Origin: DASPOJ01 sp050014395
GTDB taxonomy: Bacteria > Acidobacteriota > Terriglobia > Acidiferrales > UBA7541
Assembly (NCBI GenBank): GCA_050014395.1
Contig: JBEKDK010000002.1
Coordinates: 1 to 64,000, forward strand
Direction of reading: 5' to 3'
DNA: 64,000 nt
A program made the translations under genes and the position numbers. The notes under the pieces were generated by a model. It made no database searches, was not told the origin of the DNA, and saw only the letters and a list, made by a program, of their open reading frames with translations. Shown one piece after another: positions 53,980 through 62,702 of this stretch; the first letter of the stretch is position 1; every line of letters starts with the position of its first letter.

Positions 53980-55055
53980 CGCAATCCCAGCATCCCGCCG
54001 CGCCGGCTGCTTGCGGCGAGATGAGCGATCAATTGCTGTTGTACGTGTCGGGCGAACTCGACGCGAAGGAGCGTGCAGCCGTCGAAGCGCACGTGCGCGA
54101 TTGCGCGGCGTGCGCGGCGGCGCTCGAAAGCGAACAGTTGCTTTTCGACGCGATCGCCGCGGCCGAGCCGGCGAAAGAGATGGATCGATCCGGCGTGATG
54201 CTGGCGCGCTCTCGCAGCGAACTCACGCAAGCGCTTGACGAAGCCGACGATGCCAAGCGCGAGCGGTGGCACTGGATTGCGCGGCTCGCCGCCTTTGGTT
54301 CGCTGCCGAAACTTCGCAGCGCGTGGGCGCTGCATCCGGCGTTTAGCAGCATCGTGCTGCTGGCGCTGGGATTTGCGCTGGGCATTGGCGTGCCCGAATG
54401 GATTCGTGTGGGCTCATCGCCTGCGCCGGGCAGACCCGCCGTTGTCGTGAATGCTGCGCCGCGGATTTCCGACCAAATGTTACAGCAAGTGGGTTCGGTC
54501 GGATTGAACTGGGAAACGCCCGAAGAGTCCTCCGCGCCGCGCGTGCAGCTGCAATTGTATTCGGATAAAACGATGCATCTGGAAGGCAGTCCGGACGACG
54601 CGGACGTCGAACGCGTGCTGACGTACGTAGTGGCCAACGGGCAACGATTCGATCCCGGCGTGCTTTTAGACTCAGTGGATCTTCTCGAAACGCGAGTTGT
54701 GGATCCATCGGTGCGCGCGGCGTTGTGCGACGCGGCGCGCTCGGATCCAAATCCCGGCGTGCGCCTGAAGGCCATTGAGGCGCTGCGCAGCTACGGCCGA
54801 GACGCGCAAGTGCAACAAGTTCTGCTCGACGCGCTCGATCAAGACGACAATTCCGGAGTGCGCATCGAAGCCGTGAACGCGCTGAAGGCCGCGCTTTCAG
54901 GCGCTGGCGCACAAGCGGCCGCGGCGCAAGACCCGCGCGTGGAGCAGGTGCTGCGCCACTGCGTGCAGAACGATTCCAATCACTATGTTCGCCTGACGGC
55001 CGCGGCGACGCTGAAGCAAATCGCGGCGAATCAGGCGGCGCCGACGGCACCTTAG
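53976..55055 (+). CDS. Zinc-finger anti-sigma protein with C-terminal HEAT repeats
   Basis: A 359-residue protein starting with GTG in the GTGA overlap. The zf-HC2/ZAS motif HVRDCAACAAAL (HxxxCxxC) at residues 29-40 binds sigma. A membrane helix follows at about 123-142 (FSSIVLLALGFALGIGVPEW). The outer part ends in HEAT-like repeats: DPNPGVRLKAIEALRSYG, DDNSGVRIEAVNALKAAL and DSNHYVRLTAAATLKQIA. Anti-sigma proteins with HEAT repeats outside the membrane may sense a protein ligand. Stop at 55055 is 7 bp before the next gene. Confidence 0.85.
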   Translation: MTQSQHPAAPAACGEMSDQLLLYVSGELDAKERAAVEAHVRDCAACAAALESEQLLFDAIAAAEPAKEMDRSGVMLARSRSELTQALDEADDAKRERWHWIARLAAFGSLPKLRSAWALHPAFSSIVLLALGFALGIGVPEWIRVGSSPAPGRPAVVVNAAPRISDQMLQQVGSVGLNWETPEESSAPRVQLQLYSDKTMHLEGSPDDADVERVLTYVVANGQRFDPGVLLDSVDLLETRVVDPSVRAALCDAARSDPNPGVRLKAIEALRSYGRDAQVQQVLLDALDQDDNSGVRIEAVNALKAALSGAGAQAAAAQDPRVEQVLRHCVQNDSNHYVRLTAAATLKQIAANQAAPTAP

Positions 55056-55062
55056 AGAAAAA

Positions 55063-56925
55063 ATGCTCGGAAGCGAATCACTTTCACGGCACGCGCCACG
55101 CCCGGCTTGGCCGCTCGGCCTGCCGATAGCGGCGCTGTGCGCATTCGCGCTGTTGTGCGCGATGCCGGCTGCCGCGCGCACGCGCCACCACACAGGCGCT
55201 GCTCCCGACGCTCGCCAAGTGAGCACGGAGAAATCTGGCCGCCTCGTTACGCATCCCGGATTGCATCTGCATCTGACGACCGACGTCGGCAACGTAAAGA
55301 TCTTCACCGACGCAACCGACGAAGTGCGCTACCGTGTACGCATTTCGACCGACGCGAGCCAAGCCAGCGCGGCCGATTTAGTGGTGCACTATGCGCTGAC
55401 GGCGACTTCCACGGCAACAGGTACGCAGATCACCGGCGCCGCGCCTGCGAACGCGCCGGTGGACGCGCTGTGGGTGGATTACGAAATTCACGTGCCGCGC
55501 CGCTACAGCTTGGACATCACAACGCAGGCCGGAAATATCGAGACGCAGGATATCGCCGGGCACATCGTGCTTTCGACCGGCGGCGGCGACGTGACCGCGG
55601 GACGCGTGGGCCCAATTTTGAAGACGAGCGATGCTTCAGCTCGCGACGGCGAGGATTATTCGGCGCGGATTGAAACGCAGGGCGGGCACATCGTCGTCGG
55701 CGACGTTGCCGGAAATTTGCGCGCTTCCACCGCCGGCGGGCACATCTCAACAGGAGATGTGCGTGGCCAAGTGGAGCTGCACACGGGCGGCGGACACATT
55801 CACACGGGCTCGATCGCCGGCGGAGAGCTTGGCACCAAAGGCGGCAACATCGTCGTCGAGCGGTCAAGTTCGGGCCTAGTGGTGTCAACGGACGGCGGCC
55901 AGATCAGCGTCGGCGAAGTGAGCGGCGGCCCGGTGCGCGCGCGGACCGGAGGCGGCGCGATTCATATCGTGCGCATCTCAGGTCCGACGGAAGTGGAATC
56001 GACACGCGGCAATATCGCGCTGACGTGTTTGGAAGGACCGTTGCGCGCCTCAACTTCACAAGGCTCGATTACGGCATGGTTCTTGGATCAGGACGAAGCC
56101 GCGCAGACAGAGCCTACCGCGCCAACGCCGGCGCGGAAGGTGAAGCGCGCAACGTCCGCTTCGGACCTTGAATCCGGCAACGGCGATATCGTCGTGTACT
56201 TGCCGCGCGAACTGCCGATTACCATCGAGGCGACGGTGGAGCAAAGTTCGATGCACCAGATCGTCGCCGATCCATCGCTTCCGCTGAAAGTCGATCACAC
56301 ACCGGGGCCAGGCGGCGCGGTGCGCGCGCAATGCAATCTGAACGGCGGCGGAGACGTGCTGCGCCTGAGAACCGACGACGGCAATATCGTGCTGCGATAC
56401 GGCGATGCGGCCGCGGCCATGCTCTATACGCAGGCGCAGATGGAGCAGCTCCACGACCAAATCGAAACACAGGTCGAAGCGGTACTGAATTCCGAAGCGC
56501 TGTCGCAGGTTGCGCGTGAGACGGCGCAAGGTGAGATGCAGCGGGCCATGGAGAAAGCGCAGCGGCAAGAACAGGCCGCCGAGCAAGAAGAGGGCGGCTT
56601 CGAGCGTCTGGCGATGCGGCTCGAACAAATGTGGTGGGGCGACGTCCACGTGGACGCCGACACGCAGGAAAAGAAAATCCTTACGCGCGTCGCGCCGAAT
56701 TATCCGGACGTGGCGCGGCAAGCCGGGGTGGAGGGCACGGTGGCGCTGCGCGTGGAAATCGGACAGGACGGCTCGGTGCAAGACGTCGAGCCGATTTCAG
56801 GTCCGCCACTGCTGGAGCGCGCCGCGGCGGAAGCCGTAGCGAAGTGGCGCTACGCGCCGACGCTGGTGGACGGCAATCCGGTGAATGTGATTACGACGGT
56901 TTCAGTGGAATTTCATCTGAATTGA
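55063..56925 (+). CDS. DUF4097-type beta-helix protein fused to a TonB C-terminal domain
   Basis: A 620-residue protein with a signal peptide (residues 18-39). Residues about 60-430 are DUF4097-like repeats: GNIETQDIAGHIVLSTGGGDV, GGHISTGDVRGQVELHTGGG and similar. A Gln/Glu-rich helix (about 460-525) connects to a TonB C-terminal domain at about 535-620: RVAPNYPDVARQAGVEGTVAL and AVAKWRYAPTLVDGNPVN. The combination puts a repeat adhesin-like domain and a TonB-type partner-binding domain in one exported chain. It lies in the sigma/anti-sigma operon. Confidence 0.85.
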   Translation: MLGSESLSRHAPRPAWPLGLPIAALCAFALLCAMPAAARTRHHTGAAPDARQVSTEKSGRLVTHPGLHLHLTTDVGNVKIFTDATDEVRYRVRISTDASQASAADLVVHYALTATSTATGTQITGAAPANAPVDALWVDYEIHVPRRYSLDITTQAGNIETQDIAGHIVLSTGGGDVTAGRVGPILKTSDASARDGEDYSARIETQGGHIVVGDVAGNLRASTAGGHISTGDVRGQVELHTGGGHIHTGSIAGGELGTKGGNIVVERSSSGLVVSTDGGQISVGEVSGGPVRARTGGGAIHIVRISGPTEVESTRGNIALTCLEGPLRASTSQGSITAWFLDQDEAAQTEPTAPTPARKVKRATSASDLESGNGDIVVYLPRELPITIEATVEQSSMHQIVADPSLPLKVDHTPGPGGAVRAQCNLNGGGDVLRLRTDDGNIVLRYGDAAAAMLYTQAQMEQLHDQIETQVEAVLNSEALSQVARETAQGEMQRAMEKAQRQEQAAEQEEGGFERLAMRLEQMWWGDVHVDADTQEKKILTRVAPNYPDVARQAGVEGTVALRVEIGQDGSVQDVEPISGPPLLERAAAEAVAKWRYAPTLVDGNPVNVITTVSVEFHLN

Positions 56926-56978
56926 CAGTAAACGGGCCCGAAGGCGAGAACGAAGCAAATTCAACCGGAGGTGCGAGT

Positions 56979-57743
56979 ATGCGCGCACTGCAGATGGCGG
57001 CTTTGGTGGCGCTCGGGACGCTGACGGCAGGCGCGTGGACCGCGACGTGCCGCGCGGACGATGAAGTGTTCGATCGTGTGGTTCCGCTGAAGGCTACGAA
57101 CTCGTTCGAGTTGCAGAACGTGAACGGGTCCGTGGACGTGGAAGGCTGGGACCGCGATGCGGTCGAAATTCACGCCGTGAAGACGGCGAAGAGCAGCCGC
57201 GCAGATCTCAATCGCGTGCGCATCGAAATCGAAAGCGCCGCGGATCACGTTTCGGTGCAGACCGTTTACCCCAAGGATGACCAGGACCAGGATGAAGTTT
57301 CGATCGCCTACACGATCCGCGTGCCGCAGCGCGTGCTGCTGCGCCAGGTCTCCACGGTGAATGGCGACGTTCGCGTCCACGGCGTGAACGCGACGGGCAA
57401 GCTTCGCTCCGTCAACGGCGACGTCGAGGCGTACGACAGCACCGGCGCGCTTTCCGCCGAAACCACCAATGGAAATATTCTTTTGGAGCTTTGCAGCCTG
57501 ACGAACTCTCCGGTAAGCGCGCAAACAGTGAACGGCTCGATCGTCGTGTCTGTGCCCGGCGGCTCCGGCGCCGCGCTCGATGCGCGCTCGCTGAACGGCG
57601 AGGTGAGTTCCGATTTGCCGTTCGCCGGCAGCTCCTCGGGACGCCGCGACTTTCACGGAATGCTGGGAACCGGCGGCACATCGATGCGCCTGCGCACCGT
57701 CAACGGTTCGATCCACATTACGGAGATGAGACAGACGCCCTGA
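56979..57743 (+). CDS. DUF4097-family secreted protein (module A)
   Basis: A 254-residue protein from ATG 56979, with GGAGG upstream. A signal peptide (MAALVALGTLTAGAWTATCRA) precedes a DUF4097 fold: FELQNVNGSVDVEGWDRDAVEI, VSTVNGDVRVHGVNATGKLRS and similar NGxV turns. The function of this repeat domain is unknown; it resembles adhesin-like beta helices. Paralogous to 60267-61151 in the facing module. Confidence 0.88.
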   Translation: MRALQMAALVALGTLTAGAWTATCRADDEVFDRVVPLKATNSFELQNVNGSVDVEGWDRDAVEIHAVKTAKSSRADLNRVRIEIESAADHVSVQTVYPKDDQDQDEVSIAYTIRVPQRVLLRQVSTVNGDVRVHGVNATGKLRSVNGDVEAYDSTGALSAETTNGNILLELCSLTNSPVSAQTVNGSIVVSVPGGSGAALDARSLNGEVSSDLPFAGSSSGRRDFHGMLGTGGTSMRLRTVNGSIHITEMRQTP

Positions 57744-57796
57744 CCTCTCGCTCACCCCACGCGCTGCGCGGCGTCGAACCTCTCAGGAGGAGCAAC

Positions 57797-58825
57797 ATGA
57801 AAACGCGCAGCAAATTGATTTTGACCAGCATTGCAATCGCCGCGTTGCTTGCGGCCACCATTCCCAGCGTTCTTCGATCTCAACAGCAACCGCCGGCGCC
57901 CCCTGCGGCGCCGCAGGGCGCTCCGCCCGACGGTCCTGCAATGGCCGCGATGCCACGAATGCCCGCTCTGCCCGCGCTTCCTGATGCGGTGGAGCTGGCG
58001 ACGGATCGCGTTATGCCAATCGAGGATGGATCGGGATGGCTGGGCATCGCCATCGAAGAAGTGAGCGCCGACAAAGCGAAAGAACTGAAGTTGCCGGCCG
58101 ATCGCGGAGTGTTTCTGACCGACGTTCAGCAGGACTCGCCTGCGGCAAAAGCGGGTTTGAAATCGGGCGACGTGATCGTCGAATACGATGGCCAACGCGT
58201 CGAAGGGACTTTGGCGTTTCGACGCATGGTGCGGGAGACACCGCCGGGCAGGTCCATCGCGATCGGTTATTGGCGCGACGGCCAATCGGACAGCCTCACA
58301 GTCGAACTGGGCAGTCTAACCAGCGAAATTCAAGATCACGCGCTGAAGATGGCAGACCGGGCGCGCGAAATGGCGGAACAACACGTGGCCCAAGAAGAGA
58401 TGGCGGAACAATTTGGCGAACAAATGGCGCAGATGCCGATGGTCTTAAATATTCCCGAGAATGCGGGCCTGTTCGCAGGTAACACTCCGCGGCTCGGGAT
58501 TGGCGCGCTCGATCTTTCGGGGCAACTGGGGAAATATTTCGGCGCACCAGATGGCCAAGGCGTGTTGGTGAGCGAGGTGCGCGACTCGACGCCGGCAGCG
58601 AAGGCCGGATTGCAGGCGGGCGACGTGATTACGAAGCTCGACGGCGAGCCGGTCCGCAACGTCGGCGAATTGCGCGGAAAACTGGCGGAGAAGCGCGACG
58701 CAAAAACTGTCACGCTCACGATTCTACGCAAGGGCACGGAGATGCCGGTGACCGTAGAGCCGCAAGCGCCGCCTGCACCGCAGCCGGCGGTCGATACCAA
58801 CCGGCATGTAAGCATGAAGCGGTAA
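57797..58825 (+). CDS. Secreted protein with two PDZ domains, no protease domain
   Basis: A 342-residue protein preceded by AGGAGGA. A signal or anchor at 7-25 and a Pro-rich linker precede PDZ 1 (79-173: GWLGIAIEEVSADKAKEL, SPAAKAGLKSGDVIVEYDG) and PDZ 2 (230-325: TPAAKAGLQAGDVITKLDG), joined by a charged helix (178-215). There is no trypsin-like or other catalytic domain, unlike DegP. It could bind C-termini of envelope proteins and present them to another enzyme or sense misfolding. Last gene of module A before the terminator. Confidence 0.9.
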   Translation: MKTRSKLILTSIAIAALLAATIPSVLRSQQQPPAPPAAPQGAPPDGPAMAAMPRMPALPALPDAVELATDRVMPIEDGSGWLGIAIEEVSADKAKELKLPADRGVFLTDVQQDSPAAKAGLKSGDVIVEYDGQRVEGTLAFRRMVRETPPGRSIAIGYWRDGQSDSLTVELGSLTSEIQDHALKMADRAREMAEQHVAQEEMAEQFGEQMAQMPMVLNIPENAGLFAGNTPRLGIGALDLSGQLGKYFGAPDGQGVLVSEVRDSTPAAKAGLQAGDVITKLDGEPVRNVGELRGKLAEKRDAKTVTLTILRKGTEMPVTVEPQAPPAPQPAVDTNRHVSMKR

Positions 58826-58846
58826 CCGATCGCGTCACAAACAATT

Positions 58847-58878
58847 CGGGCCGCCCCTAGATTCCTCGGGGCGGCCCG
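58847..58878. terminator. Bidirectional hairpin terminator between the two modules
   Basis: An 11-bp stem, CGGGCCGCCCC (58847-58857) paired with GGGGCGGCCCG (58868-58878), with a 10-nt loop. T-rich tracts follow on both sides (AACTTTT on the plus strand, AATTGTTTG on the minus strand), so it probably stops both convergent operons. Confidence 0.75.
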
Positions 58879-58915
58879 TAACTTTTCCTTCGACCTCTCA
58901 GAATTCCGCCGCAGC

Positions 58916-59644
58916 CTATTCGCGTTCGACCACCACCTTCGAGGCGGGAACCTCCAGGCGCACGAGCTTGTGGCTTGCGTCGCAAAACAAATGGATTTCA
59001 AGATCGGCGGATTTCACAACCAAAATGGAAAGACCGCCGACGGCGCCGTCTGCGATGACCTTGATCGAGCCCGGCGTGATGTCCTGCGGGATCAGCACGG
59101 GGAAACTCTGTTCGCCGCCGGCGCCCCAATCGTAAAGCCGGGCGAGCACAGCGTATTGCTCGTAAAGATTGTTGTCCAACACGATGACGCGGGGCGAAGC
59201 AAATTTGAAATCCTCGGGATAAGGATGGGCGCCGCCGAAGTCCGTGAAAGTTTTCGCGGTGCCGGAATCGAAATCTACGGTGCCCGAAATCTTCTTCGGC
59301 GCGTCGGTTGACCATGCGTAGTGAACGGGTGTGCCATCGGCGTTCAAATGCAACTCGCCGGTGGTTTTCATGTCGCCGCCACCTGGCGTGTGCGCTTCGG
59401 TGGCGCCGCGTACGACCCACTTGCCTTCAGACAAGGAAATCTCAAAATCCTCGGTGCCGAGTGTCTGGCCATTCATCTCGATGCGGAATTTGCCTTTGTC
59501 CGGCACCATCACCGCGCCCGCCGCTGAAGGCGATTTCGTCTGCGCACGCGGAGCGCCATGCGCAGTAGTGAACGCTGCAACCCCGCTGAGAACCAAAACG
59601 CAAAAAAATATGTGGATCAACGTGCTTCGCGTGGCGCGATTCAT
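58916..59644 (-). CDS. Secreted protein of unknown function (end of module B)
   Basis: A 242-residue protein with a signal peptide (residues 8-30). The mature part looks all-beta: FRIEMNGQTLGTEDFEISLSEG, PVHYAWSTDAPKKISGTVDF and LVRLEVPASKVVVERE. No family name recognised. The order of strands suggests a lipocalin- or DUF-like sheet that could bind a lipid or polymer. Its start overlaps aroK by 4 bp. Confidence 0.75.
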   Translation of the reverse strand: MNRATRSTLIHIFFCVLVLSGVAAFTTAHGAPRAQTKSPSAAGAVMVPDKGKFRIEMNGQTLGTEDFEISLSEGKWVVRGATEAHTPGGGDMKTTGELHLNADGTPVHYAWSTDAPKKISGTVDFDSGTAKTFTDFGGAHPYPEDFKFASPRVIVLDNNLYEQYAVLARLYDWGAGGEQSFPVLIPQDITPGSIKVIADGAVGGLSILVVKSADLEIHLFCDASHKLVRLEVPASKVVVERE

Positions 59645-60270
59645 GCGATCACTTTTCCGGATTGAGGATTGAGCGCAAGCGGACCGTCGTTATCGAGAAC
59701 GCCCAACGCGCGGATTCGTTCGACGACGTCGCGAGGATCCGAAGCGCCCGTCACCCGGTAGTCCGCCTGCTGATAAAACGGGAGGCGTTCTTCGTAGAGC
59801 TTGCGAAAGCTGGCTTCGTCGCGAAACAGCGGCCGATCGGGCATGAGCACGCAACGGGCCAGGAGTTCTTCGACCGGCCAATCCAGCCACAAAACCACGG
59901 CGCCCGATTCGCGAAGGAGCGCGACGTTGCGAGGTTGCGCGAAAGTGCCGCCACCGAGAGCCAGCACGAACGACGATTCTTGGCCGGCCGCCGAGCCGAG
60001 GATGCGCACCAGGCATTCATGTTCGATATCGCGAAACGCGGGTTCGCCGCTGCGAGAGAAAATTTCAGCGATGGGATGGCCGGAGTGACGCTCGATTTCC
60101 TCGTCGAGATCCACGAAGCGCCAGGCAAGTTGCGCGGCCAGAAGTTTGCCCACGGTTGTCTTGCCCGAGCCCATGAAGCCGGCCAGGCACGCCAGTCTGC
60201 GCCGGGGCGAACTCCCGGCCGAACTCGAAATTGGATGTCGCGATTCTGGCAAGCGATCCGGAGCGCTCAA
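59641..60270 (-). CDS. aroK: Shikimate kinase
   Basis: A 209-residue protein. Walker A is GFMGSGKTTVG near residue 34, followed by the shikimate site FVDLDEEIERHSG and FRDIEHECL. RDPLF-like MPDRPLFRDEA is the lid. It phosphorylates shikimate in the path to chorismate. It is placed between DUF4097 and secreted-protein genes, with 4-bp overlaps on both sides, an unusual setting for a central-metabolism enzyme. Confidence 0.94.
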   Translation of the reverse strand: MSAPDRLPESRHPISSSAGSSPRRRLACLAGFMGSGKTTVGKLLAAQLAWRFVDLDEEIERHSGHPIAEIFSRSGEPAFRDIEHECLVRILGSAAGQESSFVLALGGGTFAQPRNVALLRESGAVVLWLDWPVEELLARCVLMPDRPLFRDEASFRKLYEERLPFYQQADYRVTGASDPRDVVERIRALGVLDNDGPLALNPQSGKVIA

Positions 60271-61151
60271 TCGCGCTTCAGAATTTTGATTGTACCACTG
60301 AAGGTCGAGAGCTCGACCTTGGCGTTGCCCGAGTTGACCGAACCGAAAAGGCTGTTGCCGTACTTCGGCGGCTTGGACTTGCCGTGTGCGTCGGGCATCA
60401 CCGGAGCCTGGTTGATCACTTTGCCGTAGAGCGAGTTGGCGCTGACGTCGAACGAATCCGCGGGCGCGAAGCGCACTTCAATCGTGCCGGTAGCGTTCTT
60501 CAGTACGTAAATTCCGCGGCGCAGGAAATTCCCATCGAAGAGAATATTTCCCGAAGAAGTCTGGATGCGCACGCTGTCCATGGAAGGTTGCAGCAATTGG
60601 AAATTGCCGCCGATTGAATAAGCATCGAGGCTTCCGGTGCAACGTGTGCACACAAGAGAGCCGTCAACGCTTTTGATCACCAAGTATCCATCGACGTCGG
60701 TGAGCTGGAGGTTTGCGCCCACCGTATCGAAATTCATATTGCCATGAACGCTCTCCACCGTGACGCTGCCGGAATCGCTGCTGATCTGCAACTCGCTCTC
60801 TTCGGGCACGGTGATCACGTAGTTGGCCACAAGCTCATCCGGCGAGAGGTTGTCGCCGTCGACCACAGTCTCAGCCTCGATGCGATCCTCGGCCTGCTCG
60901 GTGGAGATCTGAAGTTTGTCGCTCGCGTATTCGGCGACGATCTTTACTTCATTCTTCTCCCACGATTTCACTTGCACCTGGCCGCTCGCGTTGTGCAGCG
61001 TCACCAGCGGCTTCCCCACGACCGCGAAGTGCCGTTCGACGTGGCGCGATTGGGCCTGCGCGGGCGCGCCCAACAGCAAGAAGGCGCTGACTACAGTGAC
61101 CGGGATCCCGGCAAAACGGGAAATAGATTTCATGGCGTTCATGGCTTTCAT
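60267..61151 (-). CDS. DUF4097-family secreted protein (module B)
   Basis: A 294-residue protein; GGAGG lies 3 nt before ATG 61151. A signal peptide ending near PAQAQ is followed by NASGQVQVKSWEKNEVKIVAE and repeated beta strands (SDSGSVTVESVHGNMNF, TDVDGYLVIKSVDGSLVC). Paralogue of the DUF4097 protein in module A, and in the same relative order after an anti-sigma gene. It overlaps anti-sigma and aroK by 4 bp each. Confidence 0.87.
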   Translation of the reverse strand: MKAMNAMKSISRFAGIPVTVVSAFLLLGAPAQAQSRHVERHFAVVGKPLVTLHNASGQVQVKSWEKNEVKIVAEYASDKLQISTEQAEDRIEAETVVDGDNLSPDELVANYVITVPEESELQISSDSGSVTVESVHGNMNFDTVGANLQLTDVDGYLVIKSVDGSLVCTRCTGSLDAYSIGGNFQLLQPSMDSVRIQTSSGNILFDGNFLRRGIYVLKNATGTIEVRFAPADSFDVSANSLYGKVINQAPVMPDAHGKSKPPKYGNSLFGSVNSGNAKVELSTFSGTIKILKRD

Positions 61152-61849
61152 TTTCCTCCGACTGCTCTCCGATCCATCGCTACGGCCAGAAGCTGGGCTT
61201 TCTGCTGATACGCATCGTAGAGGTATTCGCGGGCCATTTCGTTGTCGGGTTGTTCTCGGACACTTTTCTCACATACGGCAATAAAGTTGTCAACCACGCC
61301 GAGATCGTGATGCAGCTCTTCGGCCACTTGCGGATCGCGCTCCGGCAATGACTCGATGCTCGCCTCGGATGCGTCCAGCGAGCCTGTGGACTGCGACTCG
61401 GCAGTGACGGCAGGAGCTGGCTCGAGAAGCGCGCTGGCGTTCGTCCCGATGCGCGTGGTCGAAACGCTGCTGACGCTGACGAGACCCGCCGCGACGAGCG
61501 CGACGGCGAGCACCGCTCCCGCAAACGCGGGACGCTGGAACACGCTCCACCAAGCAGCGCTAACCGGCGCGCGCGCGGCTTCGGATTCGCGGATGCGGCC
61601 TTCGGATTCCAGTTGCGTGCGAATGCGCGCCCACAACCACTCGGGCGGCGCCACTTCCTCTTGAGCCAGATCGAGCGCGGCCGCGCCGATCTGCCGGAAA
61701 TCCGCTTCGAGCGCCTGACAATCGGTGCACGCGGCTACGTGCGCTGCGATCGATGCCGGCAGCGGGCCGTCCGGCTCTTGTTCGCGATATCGTTCGAGTT
61801 CGTCACACATATCCGTGGTCCGTCCTGGGACTTGTGCGTCCTTCGCCAT
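61148..61849 (-). CDS. Zinc-finger anti-sigma factor (module B)
   Basis: A 233-residue protein. The ZAS motif HVAACTDCQALEADF (HxxxCxxC) is near residues 37-51, preceded by CDELERYREQEPDG. One membrane helix (FQRPAFAGAVLAVALVAAGLV) near 105-125 and an outer domain follow. It binds the ECF sigma encoded 52 bp upstream and releases it on an envelope signal. Unlike its module A counterpart it has no HEAT repeats. Confidence 0.88.
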   Translation of the reverse strand: MAKDAQVPGRTTDMCDELERYREQEPDGPLPASIAAHVAACTDCQALEADFRQIGAAALDLAQEEVAPPEWLWARIRTQLESEGRIRESEAARAPVSAAWWSVFQRPAFAGAVLAVALVAAGLVSVSSVSTTRIGTNASALLEPAPAVTAESQSTGSLDASEASIESLPERDPQVAEELHHDLGVVDNFIAVCEKSVREQPDNEMAREYLYDAYQQKAQLLAVAMDRRAVGGK

Positions 61850-61901
61850 TCTGTGCTGCGCTTGTCTCCGAATCCTTCGCGGTCACTGATTTCGTACCTA
61901 C

Positions 61902-62546
61902 CTAATCGGATGTCGCCAAGCCTCCGCGGGCTGCCTGGCGTTTTTCGCGCGCTTGCTGCCGAAGCGTTTCCTGCAAGAGCTCGCGAAGGCGCATGCGCGC
62001 TTTGTGCAGTTGCGACTTCGAATTGCCGATCGAGCAGTTCATAATCTGCGCGATTTCGTTGTGTTCAAAGCCTTGGATGTCATGCAGAACGAAGACCGAT
62101 TTGTAGCCCGGCGGCAACTGCGTGATCGCGCGTTCCAGGTGCACGCGGTCCACCGAACCCGTCAGCAATAGGTCCGGAGCGCCAATATCTTTACGCGGGC
62201 CGCCGGTTTCTTCATCCGGCTCGGTTTCTTCTTCGAGCGAGGTTTCCGCCAGAGTCTTTCTGCGCAGCCGCATCAGAACGACGTTTACCGAGAGCCGATG
62301 CAACCAAGTGGTGAAAGCCGATTCGCCCCGAAACGTGGCGATCTTGCGGAACAACTGCAAGAACGCTTCCTGAGTCAGGTCTTCAGCTTCCGCCGTATTG
62401 CCAACCATGCGCAGACACAAAGCGTAAACGCGGCGATTATGGAGGCGGTAGATGCGTTCAAAGGCCTCGGCATTACCACGCTGAGCCAGACGGATCGCGT
62501 CTGCCTCAGACATTTCGCCGGTTTCACTTCGCCTCGTGCGGGTCAC
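61902..62546 (-). CDS. ECF RNA polymerase sigma factor (module B)
   Basis: A 214-residue protein from GTG 62546; ATG 62513 is also possible. Region 2: AEAEDLTQEAFLQLFRKIATF and SAFTTWLHRLSVNVVLMRLRRK. Region 4: LPPGYKSVFVLHDIQGFEHNEIAQIMNCSIGNSKSQLHKARMRLR, typical of the RpoE-like group. Starts the second sigma/anti-sigma module and faces module A. I see no defined promoter in the 150 bp upstream (62547-62702). Confidence 0.92.
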   Translation of the reverse strand: MTRTRRSETGEMSEADAIRLAQRGNAEAFERIYRLHNRRVYALCLRMVGNTAEAEDLTQEAFLQLFRKIATFRGESAFTTWLHRLSVNVVLMRLRRKTLAETSLEEETEPDEETGGPRKDIGAPDLLLTGSVDRVHLERAITQLPPGYKSVFVLHDIQGFEHNEIAQIMNCSIGNSKSQLHKARMRLRELLQETLRQQAREKRQAARGGLATSD

Positions 62547-62702
62547 TCTACCCGTCGGGACGACACCCGAGATTTGGGATGCGTCCCCTGCCCCCTGAGT
62601 TGTACTGGCCTACAGCCCGTGTGCCAAACGATCATCACGATCGCAAGGAGGGCTCCGGCCGGAAGCGCCTTTTCTGATTCTCCGCGGACAGCCGGCGAAC
62701 CG

